Source of the DNA: JAJDAT01 sp964344185
GTDB lineage: Bacteria; Nitrospinota; Nitrospinia; Nitrospinales; JAJDAT01
Assembly (NCBI GenBank): GCA_964344185.1
Contig: CAYFMN010000019.1
Location: 1 to 64,000, forward strand
Direction: 5' to 3'
DNA: 64,000 bases
The notes beneath the pieces were generated by a model, which saw only the letters and a list, made by a program, of their open reading frames with translations, had not been told where the DNA came from and did no database searches. Numbering within the stretch: position 1 is the stretch's first letter; every line of letters starts with the position of its first letter. A program made the position numbers and the translations under genes. This document shows positions 45,379 to 52,835 of this stretch, in pieces.

Positions 45379-45425
45379 GTCGGACCAAAACTCACAAAGT
45401 TTTTTGGTCCGACGGCTTTGTTTTA
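45379..45425. terminator. Bidirectional intrinsic terminator after ilvB
   Basis: A perfect 12-bp stem: GTCGGACCAAAA at 45379-45390 with TTTTGGTCCGAC at 45402-45413, T-rich afterward on the plus strand. The stop codon of the convergent metallo-beta-lactamase-fold gene (45392-45394) is in the loop. Confidence 0.85.
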
Positions 45426-46324
45426 TCTTCTGGCTTATATTCGTTGTAGGCCCTTGTTATATTTTGATCCAGCAGTTCTTTATGCCTCCAATGGCCATAC
45501 TTTCCGTTTAATACTTTATGGACTGCCGGAACTATCTCCGCAAGCGACTTACCGTCCTCAATCATTTTGGTGACGTGATATTTTAGGTCGATAAAATAAT
45601 GTCGCATTTGTATTATCACAGGCTTAAAACCGATTTCTCCAGTTCCAGGTATTACGATTTCAACGTCCAAATCCTCTAGCCAGTAAAGATTTTTAATCCA
45701 ATTTTCAATTAAGCTGGATGATAAATCGGGGAATTCATTATTAAGAGCCAAGCCTCCGGTGACAACCGCTCTATGCTCAGGTAGGAATACAAAAGTATCG
45801 CCGTCTGTTAAGCTGGGGTCGGCATGTTTTGCTTCAAGCAGGAAACCGCCGTAGAATAAGTCGATTTCGTTTTTAAAAGTAAAGTTTGGTGGAAATAATT
45901 TTACTGTGTCCCAATCGGAAGTCCCGGCCTTTTTAGTTTCTTCCAGGTGTCTTTGACCCTTTTTGCCCCCCAGCGCTTTTTGAGCGTTTTTATGGCCGAT
46001 AATTAAATCAGCGTCTTGGAAAACTTGATTTGCAAACGTAGCTTTCCCCAAATAACTGGTGTTTATAACGGCTTTGATAGGCAGGTCGGTTCGTTTGCGT
46101 ATTTCTTCAAAGACTTTTTTACCATGCTTTGGAGTCCCTCCAGGATCTATAACGATAACCCCTTTGGGAGTTATGATAAAAGTAGTATTATAGCTTTTAT
46201 CGTTGTCCGGAATTGAAACGAAAACGTTTTTAAAAACACGTTGAGTTTTTACCTCCGCTGAAGAATCGCTGACAAAAGTAAAAATAAAGCTGATGATAAA
46301 AATCAAATATGAAGCAAATTTCAT
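45392..46324 (-). CDS. Exported metallo-beta-lactamase-fold pseudoenzyme
   Basis: 310 residues with a signal peptide (to about residue 23, DSSAEV). The fold is recognisable: TTFIITPKGVIVIDPGGTP, then the place of the H-x-H-x-D-H motif, and SLTDGDTFVFLPEHRAVVTGGLALNNEFP. At the motif the sequence is NTSYLGKA (88-95) instead of NTHxHxDH, the TGD aspartate is TGG, and the late GxG-H position is GTG. All metal ligands are thus lost. It looks like a binding or structural protein derived from SoxH/quinoprotein-relay-type hydrolases. GTG 46330 is an alternative start. Confidence 0.82.
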   Translation of the reverse strand: MKFASYLIFIISFIFTFVSDSSAEVKTQRVFKNVFVSIPDNDKSYNTTFIITPKGVIVIDPGGTPKHGKKVFEEIRKRTDLPIKAVINTSYLGKATFANQVFQDADLIIGHKNAQKALGGKKGQRHLEETKKAGTSDWDTVKLFPPNFTFKNEIDLFYGGFLLEAKHADPSLTDGDTFVFLPEHRAVVTGGLALNNEFPDLSSSLIENWIKNLYWLEDLDVEIVIPGTGEIGFKPVIIQMRHYFIDLKYHVTKMIEDGKSLAEIVPAVHKVLNGKYGHWRHKELLDQNITRAYNEYKPEDKTKPSDQKTL

Positions 46325-46525
46325 AGCCACCTGGAAAAACTAAAATTATTAATTGAAAATTTAACCTTAAATTGAGATTTAGCGGTTAAGGGTCTGTTAA
46401 GAAGACTGCTAAAGGAGTAAAATATTCTTTTTTTATTAATTGGTGGACATAGTACCATAACAGATAGAGGCAAAAGAAACCTTTTGATAGACAGCGAGTA
46501 AAGAGAATACTAAAATAAAAATAAG

Positions 46526-46624
46526 TGAACCTCTAAAAATTCAGATTTGTCAGGAGCCTGGCCATTAAATTTAAGAGCCTGACGATAGCAAACCGGTAAA
46601 AATGCCAATTATTTAGAGGCCCTC
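46526..46624. repeat. Intergenic repeat, copy C (most complete)
   Basis: About 99 bp with terminal inverted repeats CCTCTAAAAATT (46530-46541) and AATTATTTAGAGG (46607-46619), an internal GTCAGG...CCTGAC pair and the core AGCAAACCGGTAAAAATGCC. The rest of the 320-base gap (46331-46649) holds nothing recognisable. Confidence 0.8.
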
Positions 46625-46649
46625 ATAAATTAGTTTTGAACTGCCATCG

Positions 46650-47027
46650 ATGTTTTTTCTTCAAACTATGGAATCGGAATCAAAAAATAAAAAAGACTTA
46701 TTGTTGTATCTTCTGGAAAAAGGAGACGCAATGGTGTGTTTGGACGCTCGTCGAGGAGATGTGGACGTTCCAACAAACCATAAGGGGAACTCCTCTTTAA
46801 GTTTGATTTTGAATCTGAATTTTCGTAGACCGTTAGATATTTTGGACGATGGAATTTATGCAACGTTGTCTTTTCAAGGTAGACCTTATCAATGCGTTAT
46901 ACCATTTGAAGCGGTTTGGGCTATTTTTGTGCCGTCTTTCCAGGAGGGACAAGTTTGGGAAGGGAGTATTCCAGACGACGTTCAGTTTGATCCAAAATTG
47001 GCCGCAGCGGGCAAGCCTAAAAAGTAA
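46650..47027 (+). CDS. sspB: ClpXP adaptor SspB, cut short by an in-frame TAA
   Basis: 125 residues up to TAA 47025-47027. The SspB substrate-binding fold is plain: LLEKGDAMVCLDARRGDVDV, LSLILNLNFRRPLDILDDGI, and ATLSFQGRPYQCVIPFEAVW. SspB tethers ssrA-tagged proteins to ClpXP through a C-terminal LRVVK-type peptide. Here the same frame stays open for another 51 codons after the stop and ends in SHLRVIK at TAA 47181, so the docking tail is encoded but lies beyond the stop. Met7 (46668) is an alternative start; neither has a clear ribosome binding site. As written the protein would bind substrates but not dock on ClpX. Confidence 0.88.
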   Translation: MFFLQTMESESKNKKDLLLYLLEKGDAMVCLDARRGDVDVPTNHKGNSSLSLILNLNFRRPLDILDDGIYATLSFQGRPYQCVIPFEAVWAIFVPSFQEGQVWEGSIPDDVQFDPKLAAAGKPKK

Positions 47028-47183
47028 CAGCAAGCCTTAAAAGCTGTTCCCAATCCAAAAGCAAAAAAAGAAGAAAAAATAGAAAAAATAGAAAAAAACG
47101 AAGAAGAAGTTGCAGAAGAGCCTGCGGCTATCAAACCCACCCCGGCCAAACGGGACAGAAGCCATTTAAGAGTTATAAAATAA
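47028..47183 (+). other. In-frame sspB extension encoding the ClpX-docking tail
   Basis: 51 sense codons directly after the sspB TAA, same frame: QQALKAVPNPKAKK, then a Lys/Glu-rich linker, EEPAAIKPTPAKRDRS and terminal HLRVIK. A flexible linker plus a final LRV(V/I)K is exactly the expected SspB C-terminus. Confidence 0.8.
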
Positions 47184-47356
47184 CTGTTTCGATCAATTTT
47201 TTTTTTACAAAGTAGCGGAGATAGTTTAAAATTTATCATCATAAATAACGATCCCCTTGTTGACCGCCAGATAAATGGTTATGTGTCTCTTGGCGGTTTT
47301 AGAGAAGAAATTTTTAAAGCCTGGAAATTTCCTTAAAAAAGATAAATATGAATAAT

Positions 47357-47433
47357 GGTGGGCGTAGCTCAGTTGGTAGAGTACTGGATTGTGGCTCCAG
47401 TTGTCGCGGGTTCAAATCCCGTCGCTCACCCCA
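47357..47433 (+). tRNA. tRNA-His (GTG)
   Basis: Full cloverleaf with acceptor GTGGGCG (47358-47364) pairing with CGCTCAC, anticodon loop TTGTGGC, T-arm GCGGGTTCAAATCCCGT. An extra G at 47357 opposite C73 and an encoded CCA (47431-47433) are typical of tRNA-His. Confidence 0.95.
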
Positions 47434-47441
47434 TAAAATTT

Positions 47442-47518
47442 GCGCCAGTAGCTCAGCTGGATAGAGTACCGGACTTCGAATCCGATGGTCGCAGGTTCGA
47501 ATCCTGCCTGGCGTGCCA
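47442..47518 (+). tRNA. tRNA-Arg (TCG)
   Basis: Acceptor GCGCCAG pairs with CTGGCGT, anticodon loop CTTCGAA, T-arm GCAGGTTCGAATCCTGC, discriminator G and encoded CCA. It follows tRNA-His by eight bases. Confidence 0.95.
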
Positions 47519-47522
47519 AGAA

Positions 47523-47588
47523 TTCCCGTTCCATAGTTGAGGCGGAGAAAATGACATTTCCCATTGAAAATGGGAAAACGGGAGATTT
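47523..47588 (+). terminator. Nested hairpin after the tRNA pair
   Basis: Inner perfect stem TTTCCCATT (47557-47565) with AATGGGAAA (47569-47577); outer TCCCGTT (47524-47530) with AACGGGA (47577-47583); then a short T-run. A probable terminator of the tRNA transcript. Confidence 0.45.
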
Positions 47589-47614
47589 TTGAAAGATATA
47601 GTCGGAGGTAAATC

Positions 47615-48331
47615 ATGCAAATCAAAACCATAAAACGCTTGTCGGCGTTATTTATAGCGGGATGTTTTATTTTCGTCTTATCTATAGGTACTACTTGGGC
47701 GGATGACGGCGTCGCTCATATATCGGGAATGGGGACAGGCGGCGGACATCATGTTAGCGGAGCCGATACCCACGGTAAATCGGAAGGCAGCAAAAGCAAA
47801 CACGGCGTTTACAGCCATAACAAGAAACATGCAGAGGGCAGCAAAGGAAGAACTTGGGGGCGAGGAACTTACAAAAAACATGGATATGCTTCAAAACACT
47901 CTGAGGGGAGTCGCGGCAAGAGGCATAGTGGTCACTCCTCAGGCCATGGATACGGTCACAAAAGCCATAGCGGTAGCAAGCGCGGCGGCCATGGGCATTA
48001 CAGTAAAGACCCGTTCAAGCATGTATTGCAATTCAAGCATCAGTTAGGATTGACTGAAGAGCAAGTCGCAGAGATTAAAAAACAGCAATTTGAATATGAG
48101 AAGATTTCGATAAGATCCCATGCGGCCCATAAAATAGCGCATATGGAGTTAGACCGCGTAATTCATTCAGAAAATGTAGACGAAGCAAAAGCGAGGCAGT
48201 TAGCTGAGGAAATAGCGGAATCTAAAACCAGGAAAATAAAAGCGATGGTAGAAGGCAAATTAGCCGTTATGCGGGTTTTAACCGCCGATCAAAAAAGAAT
48301 CATAAGTCGGATGTACAATCGACACAATTAA
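47615..48331 (+). CDS. Exported His/Gly/Ser-rich protein with Spy/CpxP-like C-terminal domain
   Basis: 238 residues. Signal peptide to about residue 29 (SIGTTWA). Residues about 35-130 are a low-complexity region very rich in His, Gly, Ser and Lys (for example SGHSSGHGYGHKSHSGS). Residues about 132-238 are helical and resemble LTxxQ/Spy-type periplasmic chaperone or metal-responsive proteins: LGLTEEQVAEIKKQQFEYEK and MRVLTADQKRIISRMY. The histidines suggest metal binding, which is inference. AGTCGGAGG at 47600-47608 supports the start. It sits between tRNA-Arg and tRNA-Pro. Confidence 0.75.
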   Translation: MQIKTIKRLSALFIAGCFIFVLSIGTTWADDGVAHISGMGTGGGHHVSGADTHGKSEGSKSKHGVYSHNKKHAEGSKGRTWGRGTYKKHGYASKHSEGSRGKRHSGHSSGHGYGHKSHSGSKRGGHGHYSKDPFKHVLQFKHQLGLTEEQVAEIKKQQFEYEKISIRSHAAHKIAHMELDRVIHSENVDEAKARQLAEEIAESKTRKIKAMVEGKLAVMRVLTADQKRIISRMYNRHN

Positions 48332-48361
48332 GTGTACAATAGGTAAAAATAAATTAGAAAT

Positions 48362-48439
48362 CGGGGCATAGCGCAGCCTGGCTAGCGCACCTGCTTTGGG
48401 AGCAGGGGGTCCCAGGTTCAAATCCTGGTGCCCCGACCA
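48362..48439 (+). tRNA. tRNA-Pro (TGG), attachment-site host of the adjacent island
   Basis: Acceptor CGGGGCA pairs with TGCCCCG, anticodon loop CTTTGGGA context with TGG, T-arm CCAGGTTCAAATCCTGG, discriminator A and encoded CCA. A 31-base segment (48394-48424) is repeated exactly at 51818-51848. Confidence 0.95.
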
Positions 48440-48446
48440 TTAAATC

Positions 48447-48484
48447 AAGGACTTAGTCAATTTTTGGCTAGGTCCTTTTTTTTG
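48447..48484 (+). terminator. Terminator of tRNA-Pro
   Basis: AGGACTTAGTCAA pairs with TTGGCTAGGTCCT (with G-T wobbles) and is followed by a run of Ts. A closely similar hairpin follows the tRNA remnant at 51870. Confidence 0.75.
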
Positions 48485-48655
48485 ATGTAGTCAAAATGTA
48501 GTCAAATTATGCCAAATAGTCGGAGGTGTCGGAATTTAGAACCAGATAAAAAGTGATCCTCAGTTTAAAACATGTTAAAACTTGATAAGATAAGTAAAAG
48601 TAGCTTTATTAGAAAAGTGGGAAAATTTTTATAAAGTTTAAATGAAAATAATCTG

Positions 48656-49801
48656 ATGAGTGAACAAATTCCTATAACGCCAACTGTACTGAAATGGGCA
48701 AGAGAAAGAGCTGGTTATACGGTTGATGACATTTCCAAGCAATATAAAAAAATTGAAGCTTGGGAAAAAGGAGACTCATTTCCAACATATAAGCAACTTG
48801 AGGCACTTTCTAATAAATATAAATGCCCATTAGCTGTATTTTTTTTCCCAGATCCCCCCAAGCTTGAACCCATCAATAAATCGTTTAGAACTCTTCCAGA
48901 TTTTGAATTTCGACAGATTCCCGCTCATTTAAAGAAAATTTTGCATAAAGCCAAGGCTATGCAAATTAATCTTGAAGAATTAAATGAAGGTGTTAATCAA
49001 TCTAAAAAACTAATTTTAAGTGATTTAGAAATTAAAGTTGGTACATCTTTTTCTAAAGTTGTATCTGAGGTTAGGTCTTATTTAGGCGTAACACTTGAAC
49101 AACAGTTTTCATGGAATAACTTTGATGTTGCATTTGAAGCTTGGCGAGAAGTTTTAATTGATCACGGTATTTTTGTTTTTAAGGATTCCTTTAAGACCTC
49201 AGAGTTCTCGGGTTTTTGTCTTTTTGATAAAGAATTTCCTATTATTTATATTAACAATAGTAACTCCAAAACAAGACAGATTTTTACGTTGTTTCATGAA
49301 CTAGGCCATTTGTTATTTGGAATAAGTGGAGTTGATAAGGAAAATAACGATTATATAAGGCACCTAAAAGGAGACCAAAAGAAAATTGAGGTTTTTTGTA
49401 ACAAATTCGCGGGTGACTTTTTAGTACCTAAAAGTGAATTTACAAAATTAATTAATGAGGTTTCTTTGTTCGATGAGAAAAATATAAGAAAACTGTCTGA
49501 CAAATTCAAAGTTAGTCGAGAAGTAATTTTAAGAAAACTTTTAGATAGAAATAGAATTGATCAAGATTACTATAATAAAAAAATTGAAGAATGGAAGGGG
49601 GAAGCTCAACCACCTCAAAAAGGGGCGGGAGGCGATTATTACTTTACTCAAATAATTTACCTTGGAAAAACTTACACTCAATTAGCCCTAAGTAAATTTC
49701 ACCAAAATAAAATAAATGCTGAAAAGCTCGCAGAATATTTGAACATTAAGCCCAAGAATATTAGCAAGTTTGAAGATAAATTTCTTGGGGGACGAGCATG
49801 A
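48656..49801 (+). CDS. XRE-family HTH and ImmA/IrrE-type metallopeptidase
   Basis: 381 residues. N-terminal helix-turn-helix-like segment (about 8-60, VLKWARERAGYTVDDISKQY), then a COG2856 ImmA/IrrE-type zinc peptidase with LFHELGHLLFG (H-E-x-G-H, about 214-224) and a further acidic residue in the following helix. In phage and conjugative elements such proteins cleave repressors; here it is coupled to a DUF4411 gene (ATGA overlap at 49798-49801), a known pairing of toxin-antitoxin-like modules. Its target is unknown. Confidence 0.88.
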   Translation: MSEQIPITPTVLKWARERAGYTVDDISKQYKKIEAWEKGDSFPTYKQLEALSNKYKCPLAVFFFPDPPKLEPINKSFRTLPDFEFRQIPAHLKKILHKAKAMQINLEELNEGVNQSKKLILSDLEIKVGTSFSKVVSEVRSYLGVTLEQQFSWNNFDVAFEAWREVLIDHGIFVFKDSFKTSEFSGFCLFDKEFPIIYINNSNSKTRQIFTLFHELGHLLFGISGVDKENNDYIRHLKGDQKKIEVFCNKFAGDFLVPKSEFTKLINEVSLFDEKNIRKLSDKFKVSREVILRKLLDRNRIDQDYYNKKIEEWKGEAQPPQKGAGGDYYFTQIIYLGKTYTQLALSKFHQNKINAEKLAEYLNIKPKNISKFEDKFLGGRA

Positions 49802-50265
49802 TTTATGTATTTGATACTTCTCCTCTAATAATTTTATCCAGAAATTTTTATAGAAAGAGATTCCCAACGTTATGGGAAAAATTTGATTCCTTGATTGCAA
49901 ATAATAAAATAATATCTACACGGGAAAGCTTTCGTGAAATCGAAGAGCAGGATGATGATTTATATAAATGGGCTAAGTTACATGAAGATATTTTTGAGAT
50001 TCCAAATATTAAAGAAGCCGAGTTTATAAAACAAATTTATGCCATTCCTCATTTCCGCGATAATATCGAAAAGCAAAAAATTCTAAAAGGGGGACTTAAT
50101 GCTGATCCATTTGTAATAGCGAAAGCTTTTAACTATGGTGCTTGCGTTGTAACTTTAGAAAAAAAGAAACCCAATGCTGCTAAAATTCCTAATATCTGTG
50201 AGCATTTTAATATTATTTGTATGAACTTAGAAAAATTCATGGAAAAAGAAAATTGGAGTTTTTGA
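49798..50265 (+). CDS. DUF4411 family PIN-like protein (putative toxin)
   Basis: 155 residues with a PIN-like fold: YVFDTSPLIIL at the start (first acidic residue D6), ISTRESFREIEEQDDDLYKW (second acidic patch), and NADPFVIAKAFNYGACVVT (third acidic residue D in ADPF). These are the expected metal-binding positions of a PIN ribonuclease. DUF4411 genes often follow XRE-IrrE genes, as here, with a four-base overlap. It is likely the toxin half of the module; activity is not proven. Confidence 0.85.
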   Translation: MIYVFDTSPLIILSRNFYRKRFPTLWEKFDSLIANNKIISTRESFREIEEQDDDLYKWAKLHEDIFEIPNIKEAEFIKQIYAIPHFRDNIEKQKILKGGLNADPFVIAKAFNYGACVVTLEKKKPNAAKIPNICEHFNIICMNLEKFMEKENWSF

Positions 50266-50399
50266 TTTTATCCATGAATTTGGATTGCTCAAATACTTAT
50301 TACTTTTGTTTATTAAATAAGTATTTAAATCTTGATAAAGAAGGCAAACTTCTAAATCAAGCCGAACTCTTTACCGCCGTAAAGAATTCTTTTTTTTAA

Positions 50400-51663
50400 A
50401 TGACTAAGAAGTCAAAATCATTAGATTCGTCAAATACTATTAATCTCAAACTCACCTTAAAAGAGCGAAAGCTATTACTCGATCTCGATATCGCCCTGCC
50501 TCATTTGTTAGAACGAATCGCTATCACTCCAGCCACCAAATGGGATTTGCACTTTAATTTTACCCCTGAAGAGCTGGATCAATTTGCGGGTTTTATTTTA
50601 GACAAGGCTGAGGAAACGATGTATGTTGAACGTAAAAATGAATTGAATCGTATTTATGACCGCATCGATAATCTTTTGAAGGCCTGTGGTTTTGAGAAAC
50701 CCAAATACGATAATACGCTGGCTTCCATAATCGGAGATATCAAAGAAAACGAATACTCCAATATAGAAGAATTTGAACAAGTCGTTATTCAAAGACTTCA
50801 GACTTATAACTTAACCCCTCAACCTGAATTAGGCGGCTTATCTCCCGTTCAAGTTCAGTTTTTATGTCAAAGTGATTGGAGCGATCATAACGCCGTTATT
50901 AAATTTAACAAAGGTTTGGCTTTAGATAAATTACAAGGAGCTACCATTTTCAATAATTGCAGAGCCATGCTGTCAGCTATAGCTAAAGCCGATGGCGTGA
51001 AGTTGACTAAAACGGGAAACTTGAATCGAAATTTCATCAAAGAAATGCTTGGTGTAATGGTTATATCTAAAGACTCGCTTGACCGATTGCTTACTTATAA
51101 TAAAGTTATTAACGAAGATGATTGCTTTGAAGTTCATATTCCTAGAATTCTTTTAGAGATGGCAGGGCTTGTCCGTAAATATAAGGGGAATCTAAAAGTT
51201 TCAAAGCGAGGAAAAGAATTACTGGCTGAAAATAAAGCCGGTCAATTATTCAATCTCCTGTTTTTGACGTTATATAGAAAGCTAAACCTTTTCTATTTAA
51301 CCCGGTTTCAAGAAATACCCGGTTATCAAGATACGATAGGTTTTCCAATTTACATGACCGGCCAATTATGCTCAGATTGGACTAAGCCTGAATCTATAGC
51401 CCGCAAAGTTTTATTGCCGATTGTTTTGGAAAAGGTTCCTANNNNNNNNNNAAACTCCGCTTAAAGATAATGTCGAATGGTTAGTTAAGAAAACGGTAGT
51501 CGAGCCTCTTGTTGGATTTGGTTTGCTTGAAAGCCGAGAACTTACTAAAGAAGACGATTTTACTCAGCCCATTGAAGTTCGAAAATCAATTCTCTTTGAT
51601 GAATTTCTAAACTTTGATTTGACGCCGACCCAGACTTTTCCTAAAACAGAATTCCTGCATTAA
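50400..51663 (+). CDS. Large hypothetical island protein, interrupted by an assembly gap
   Basis: A frame runs from ATG 50400 into the ten-N gap at 51442-51451; the frame that continues to the stop at 51663 (VEWLVKKTVVEPLVGFGLLE) is offset by one. The gap length is a placeholder, so the parts most likely form one protein of about 420 residues. It starts with LTLKERKLLLDLDIALPHLL, has a helical core with AIAKADGVKLTKTGNLNRNF, a pattern that loosely recalls pRiA4b ORF-3-like proteins, and LRRYKGNL-like basic segments. No catalytic motif recognised. Function unknown; the composition and location suggest cargo of the tRNA-Pro island. Confidence 0.6.
51442..51451. other. Assembly gap (10 N)
   Basis: Placeholder gap inside the large island gene; it breaks the reading frame. 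Confidence 0.95.
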
Positions 51664-51817
51664 AGAAGTTTTTACAACTGGAACTTTTCATCGCGGCAAA
51701 ATTAAATTTAACGTAAACGAAACTGATAACAACTCTTATAACTTGACCACAGTCAAGTTTTAAATTCCACTTTACTCACTAGAACCCCTCCGAAAAAATC
51801 TTTAAATTCTCTTCGTT

Positions 51818-51848
51818 CTTTGGGAGCAGGGGGTCCCAGGTTCAAATC
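51818..51848. repeat. Partial tRNA-Pro copy (attachment-site-like repeat)
   Basis: 31 bases identical to 48394-48424 of tRNA-Pro, beginning at the anticodon loop and running into the T-loop. The remaining T-arm and acceptor are diverged (TGGCTCTTCGGCCACT). The 150 bases before it (51664-51817) hold no gene. Confidence 0.85.
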
Positions 51849-51869
51849 TGGCTCTTCGGCCACTATATA

Positions 51870-51905
51870 AAGGATTTAGTCAATTTTGACTAGGTCCTTT
51901 TTTTG
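51870..51905 (+). terminator. Duplicated tRNA-type terminator
   Basis: AGGATTTAGTCAA pairs with TTGACTAGGTCCT, followed by Ts. It is a diverged copy of the hairpin after tRNA-Pro. The stretch from here to 52087 contains nothing else recognisable. Confidence 0.65.
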
Positions 51906-52087
51906 TTTTTCTTTCTCTGAAGGTAATCAAAAAATTCAAAAACAAAGATGTATTAGATAATTTGGGCGAAATAACTCGATTGAAATACTGTTTGTGGTTG
52001 ATAAGTTTAATTACTTAAACTAAACTTAAACGATAAAATTTCGAAGTACCGAGATGAATGAGTTTGTTTACTTAGTCCGGATAATCC

Positions 52088-52570
52088 ATGAAAATTCTTG
52101 TTGCCGACGATTCAGAAAACATCCGAGCCATGTTTGGCGATTTACTGACTGAATGGGACTATCAACCTGTTTTCGCTAAAGATGGCGAAGAGGCTTGGTC
52201 GGCGTTAAACGATGTTTCCCCACCTCGAATTGCATTGATTGATTGGATGATGCCTCGTATAGATGGCCTGGAGCTATGCAAAAAGGTTAAAACCGACATT
52301 AATATTCCTTTTTATATTATTTTAGTGACTGCTAAGAGTTCGGTAGAAGATGTCATAAAAGGATTAGTGGCTCTGGCCGACGATTTTCTGTCTAACCCAC
52401 TGGAGCCTGATGAGTTACGTAGTCGTATTGAGATAGGCTCCAGGATTTTAGATTATGAAAATAAAATAAAATCCCTTGCGCAAGAGTTACAGCAAACCAA
52501 CAAAGAAAAAGAAAACTTGGTTGAAGAAATAAAAGTTTTAAAGAAAAAGTTAGAAGACGCCATCAAATAG
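52088..52570 (+). CDS. Single-domain response regulator with coiled-coil tail
   Basis: 160 residues. Receiver domain (about 1-120) with acidic pocket D7/D8, phosphoacceptor D52 in LIDWMMPRIDG, and T81 in LVTAKS. The conserved lysine that normally precedes the cis-proline is N103 (DDFLSNPLEPDEL). A coiled coil of about 40 residues follows (SLAQELQQTNKEKENLVEEI). It has no output domain and no kinase neighbour. It lies between the two outer tRNA-Pro remnants. Confidence 0.88.
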   Translation: MKILVADDSENIRAMFGDLLTEWDYQPVFAKDGEEAWSALNDVSPPRIALIDWMMPRIDGLELCKKVKTDINIPFYIILVTAKSSVEDVIKGLVALADDFLSNPLEPDELRSRIEIGSRILDYENKIKSLAQELQQTNKEKENLVEEIKVLKKKLEDAIK

Positions 52571-52710
52571 GGCCATTAAACCAGCTTTTATATTGGCGGA
52601 TTTTTATTCTGATTTAAAATTGATTATCGAACCTTGTTTTGAGTGGAGGAAAAAACCACAAGCAGACTATTAAAAAAATGATATTTGCAAGTTTTAAAAG
52701 TATTTAATTA

Positions 52711-52756
52711 TGCTTTGGCAGTAGGGGAGACAGGTTCAATCCTGACGGGTCGACTA
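52711..52756. repeat. Second, decayed tRNA-Pro-like remnant
   Basis: TGCTTTGGCAGTAGGGGAGA followed by CAGGTTCAATCCTG resembles the tRNA-Pro anticodon-to-T-arm segment with several changes and a T-loop shortened by one base. A terminator follows at 52801. Confidence 0.5.
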
Positions 52757-52800
52757 CTACTTCGACCCTTCGAGTATCTCAGGATATGCTTCGGGCAACC

Positions 52801-52835
52801 AGGACTTAACGGATTTCCATTAAGTCCTTTTTTTA
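52801..52835 (+). terminator. Intrinsic terminator after the decayed tRNA remnant
   Basis: AGGACTTAA pairs perfectly with TTAAGTCCT around a 10-base loop, then seven Ts. No gene seen in 52571-52927 otherwise. Confidence 0.75.

Larger units (their letters stand above)
48394..51905. mobile_element. Probable integrated island at tRNA-Pro, without a visible integrase
   Basis: Bounded by the intact tRNA-Pro 3' half and by a repeat of the same 31 bases plus a diverged copy of the tRNA terminator (51818-51905). Cargo: XRE-IrrE, DUF4411 and a large unknown gene, all more AT-rich than flanking genes. No integrase or excisionase is seen; an assembly gap (51442-51451) could hide some sequence. Island status is inferred from the repeat and cargo type. 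Confidence 0.6.

Noticed and set aside
47703..48047. A 114-codon frame overlapping the His-rich protein in another frame
   Set aside because: Produced by the repetitive GGC/CAC-rich codons; the frame starting at 47615 has a ribosome binding site, signal peptide and Spy-like end.
48394..52756. The repeated tRNA-like segments as a CRISPR array
   Set aside because: Repeats are kilobases apart, graded in similarity and clearly derived from tRNA-Pro; no short regular spacing and no cas genes.
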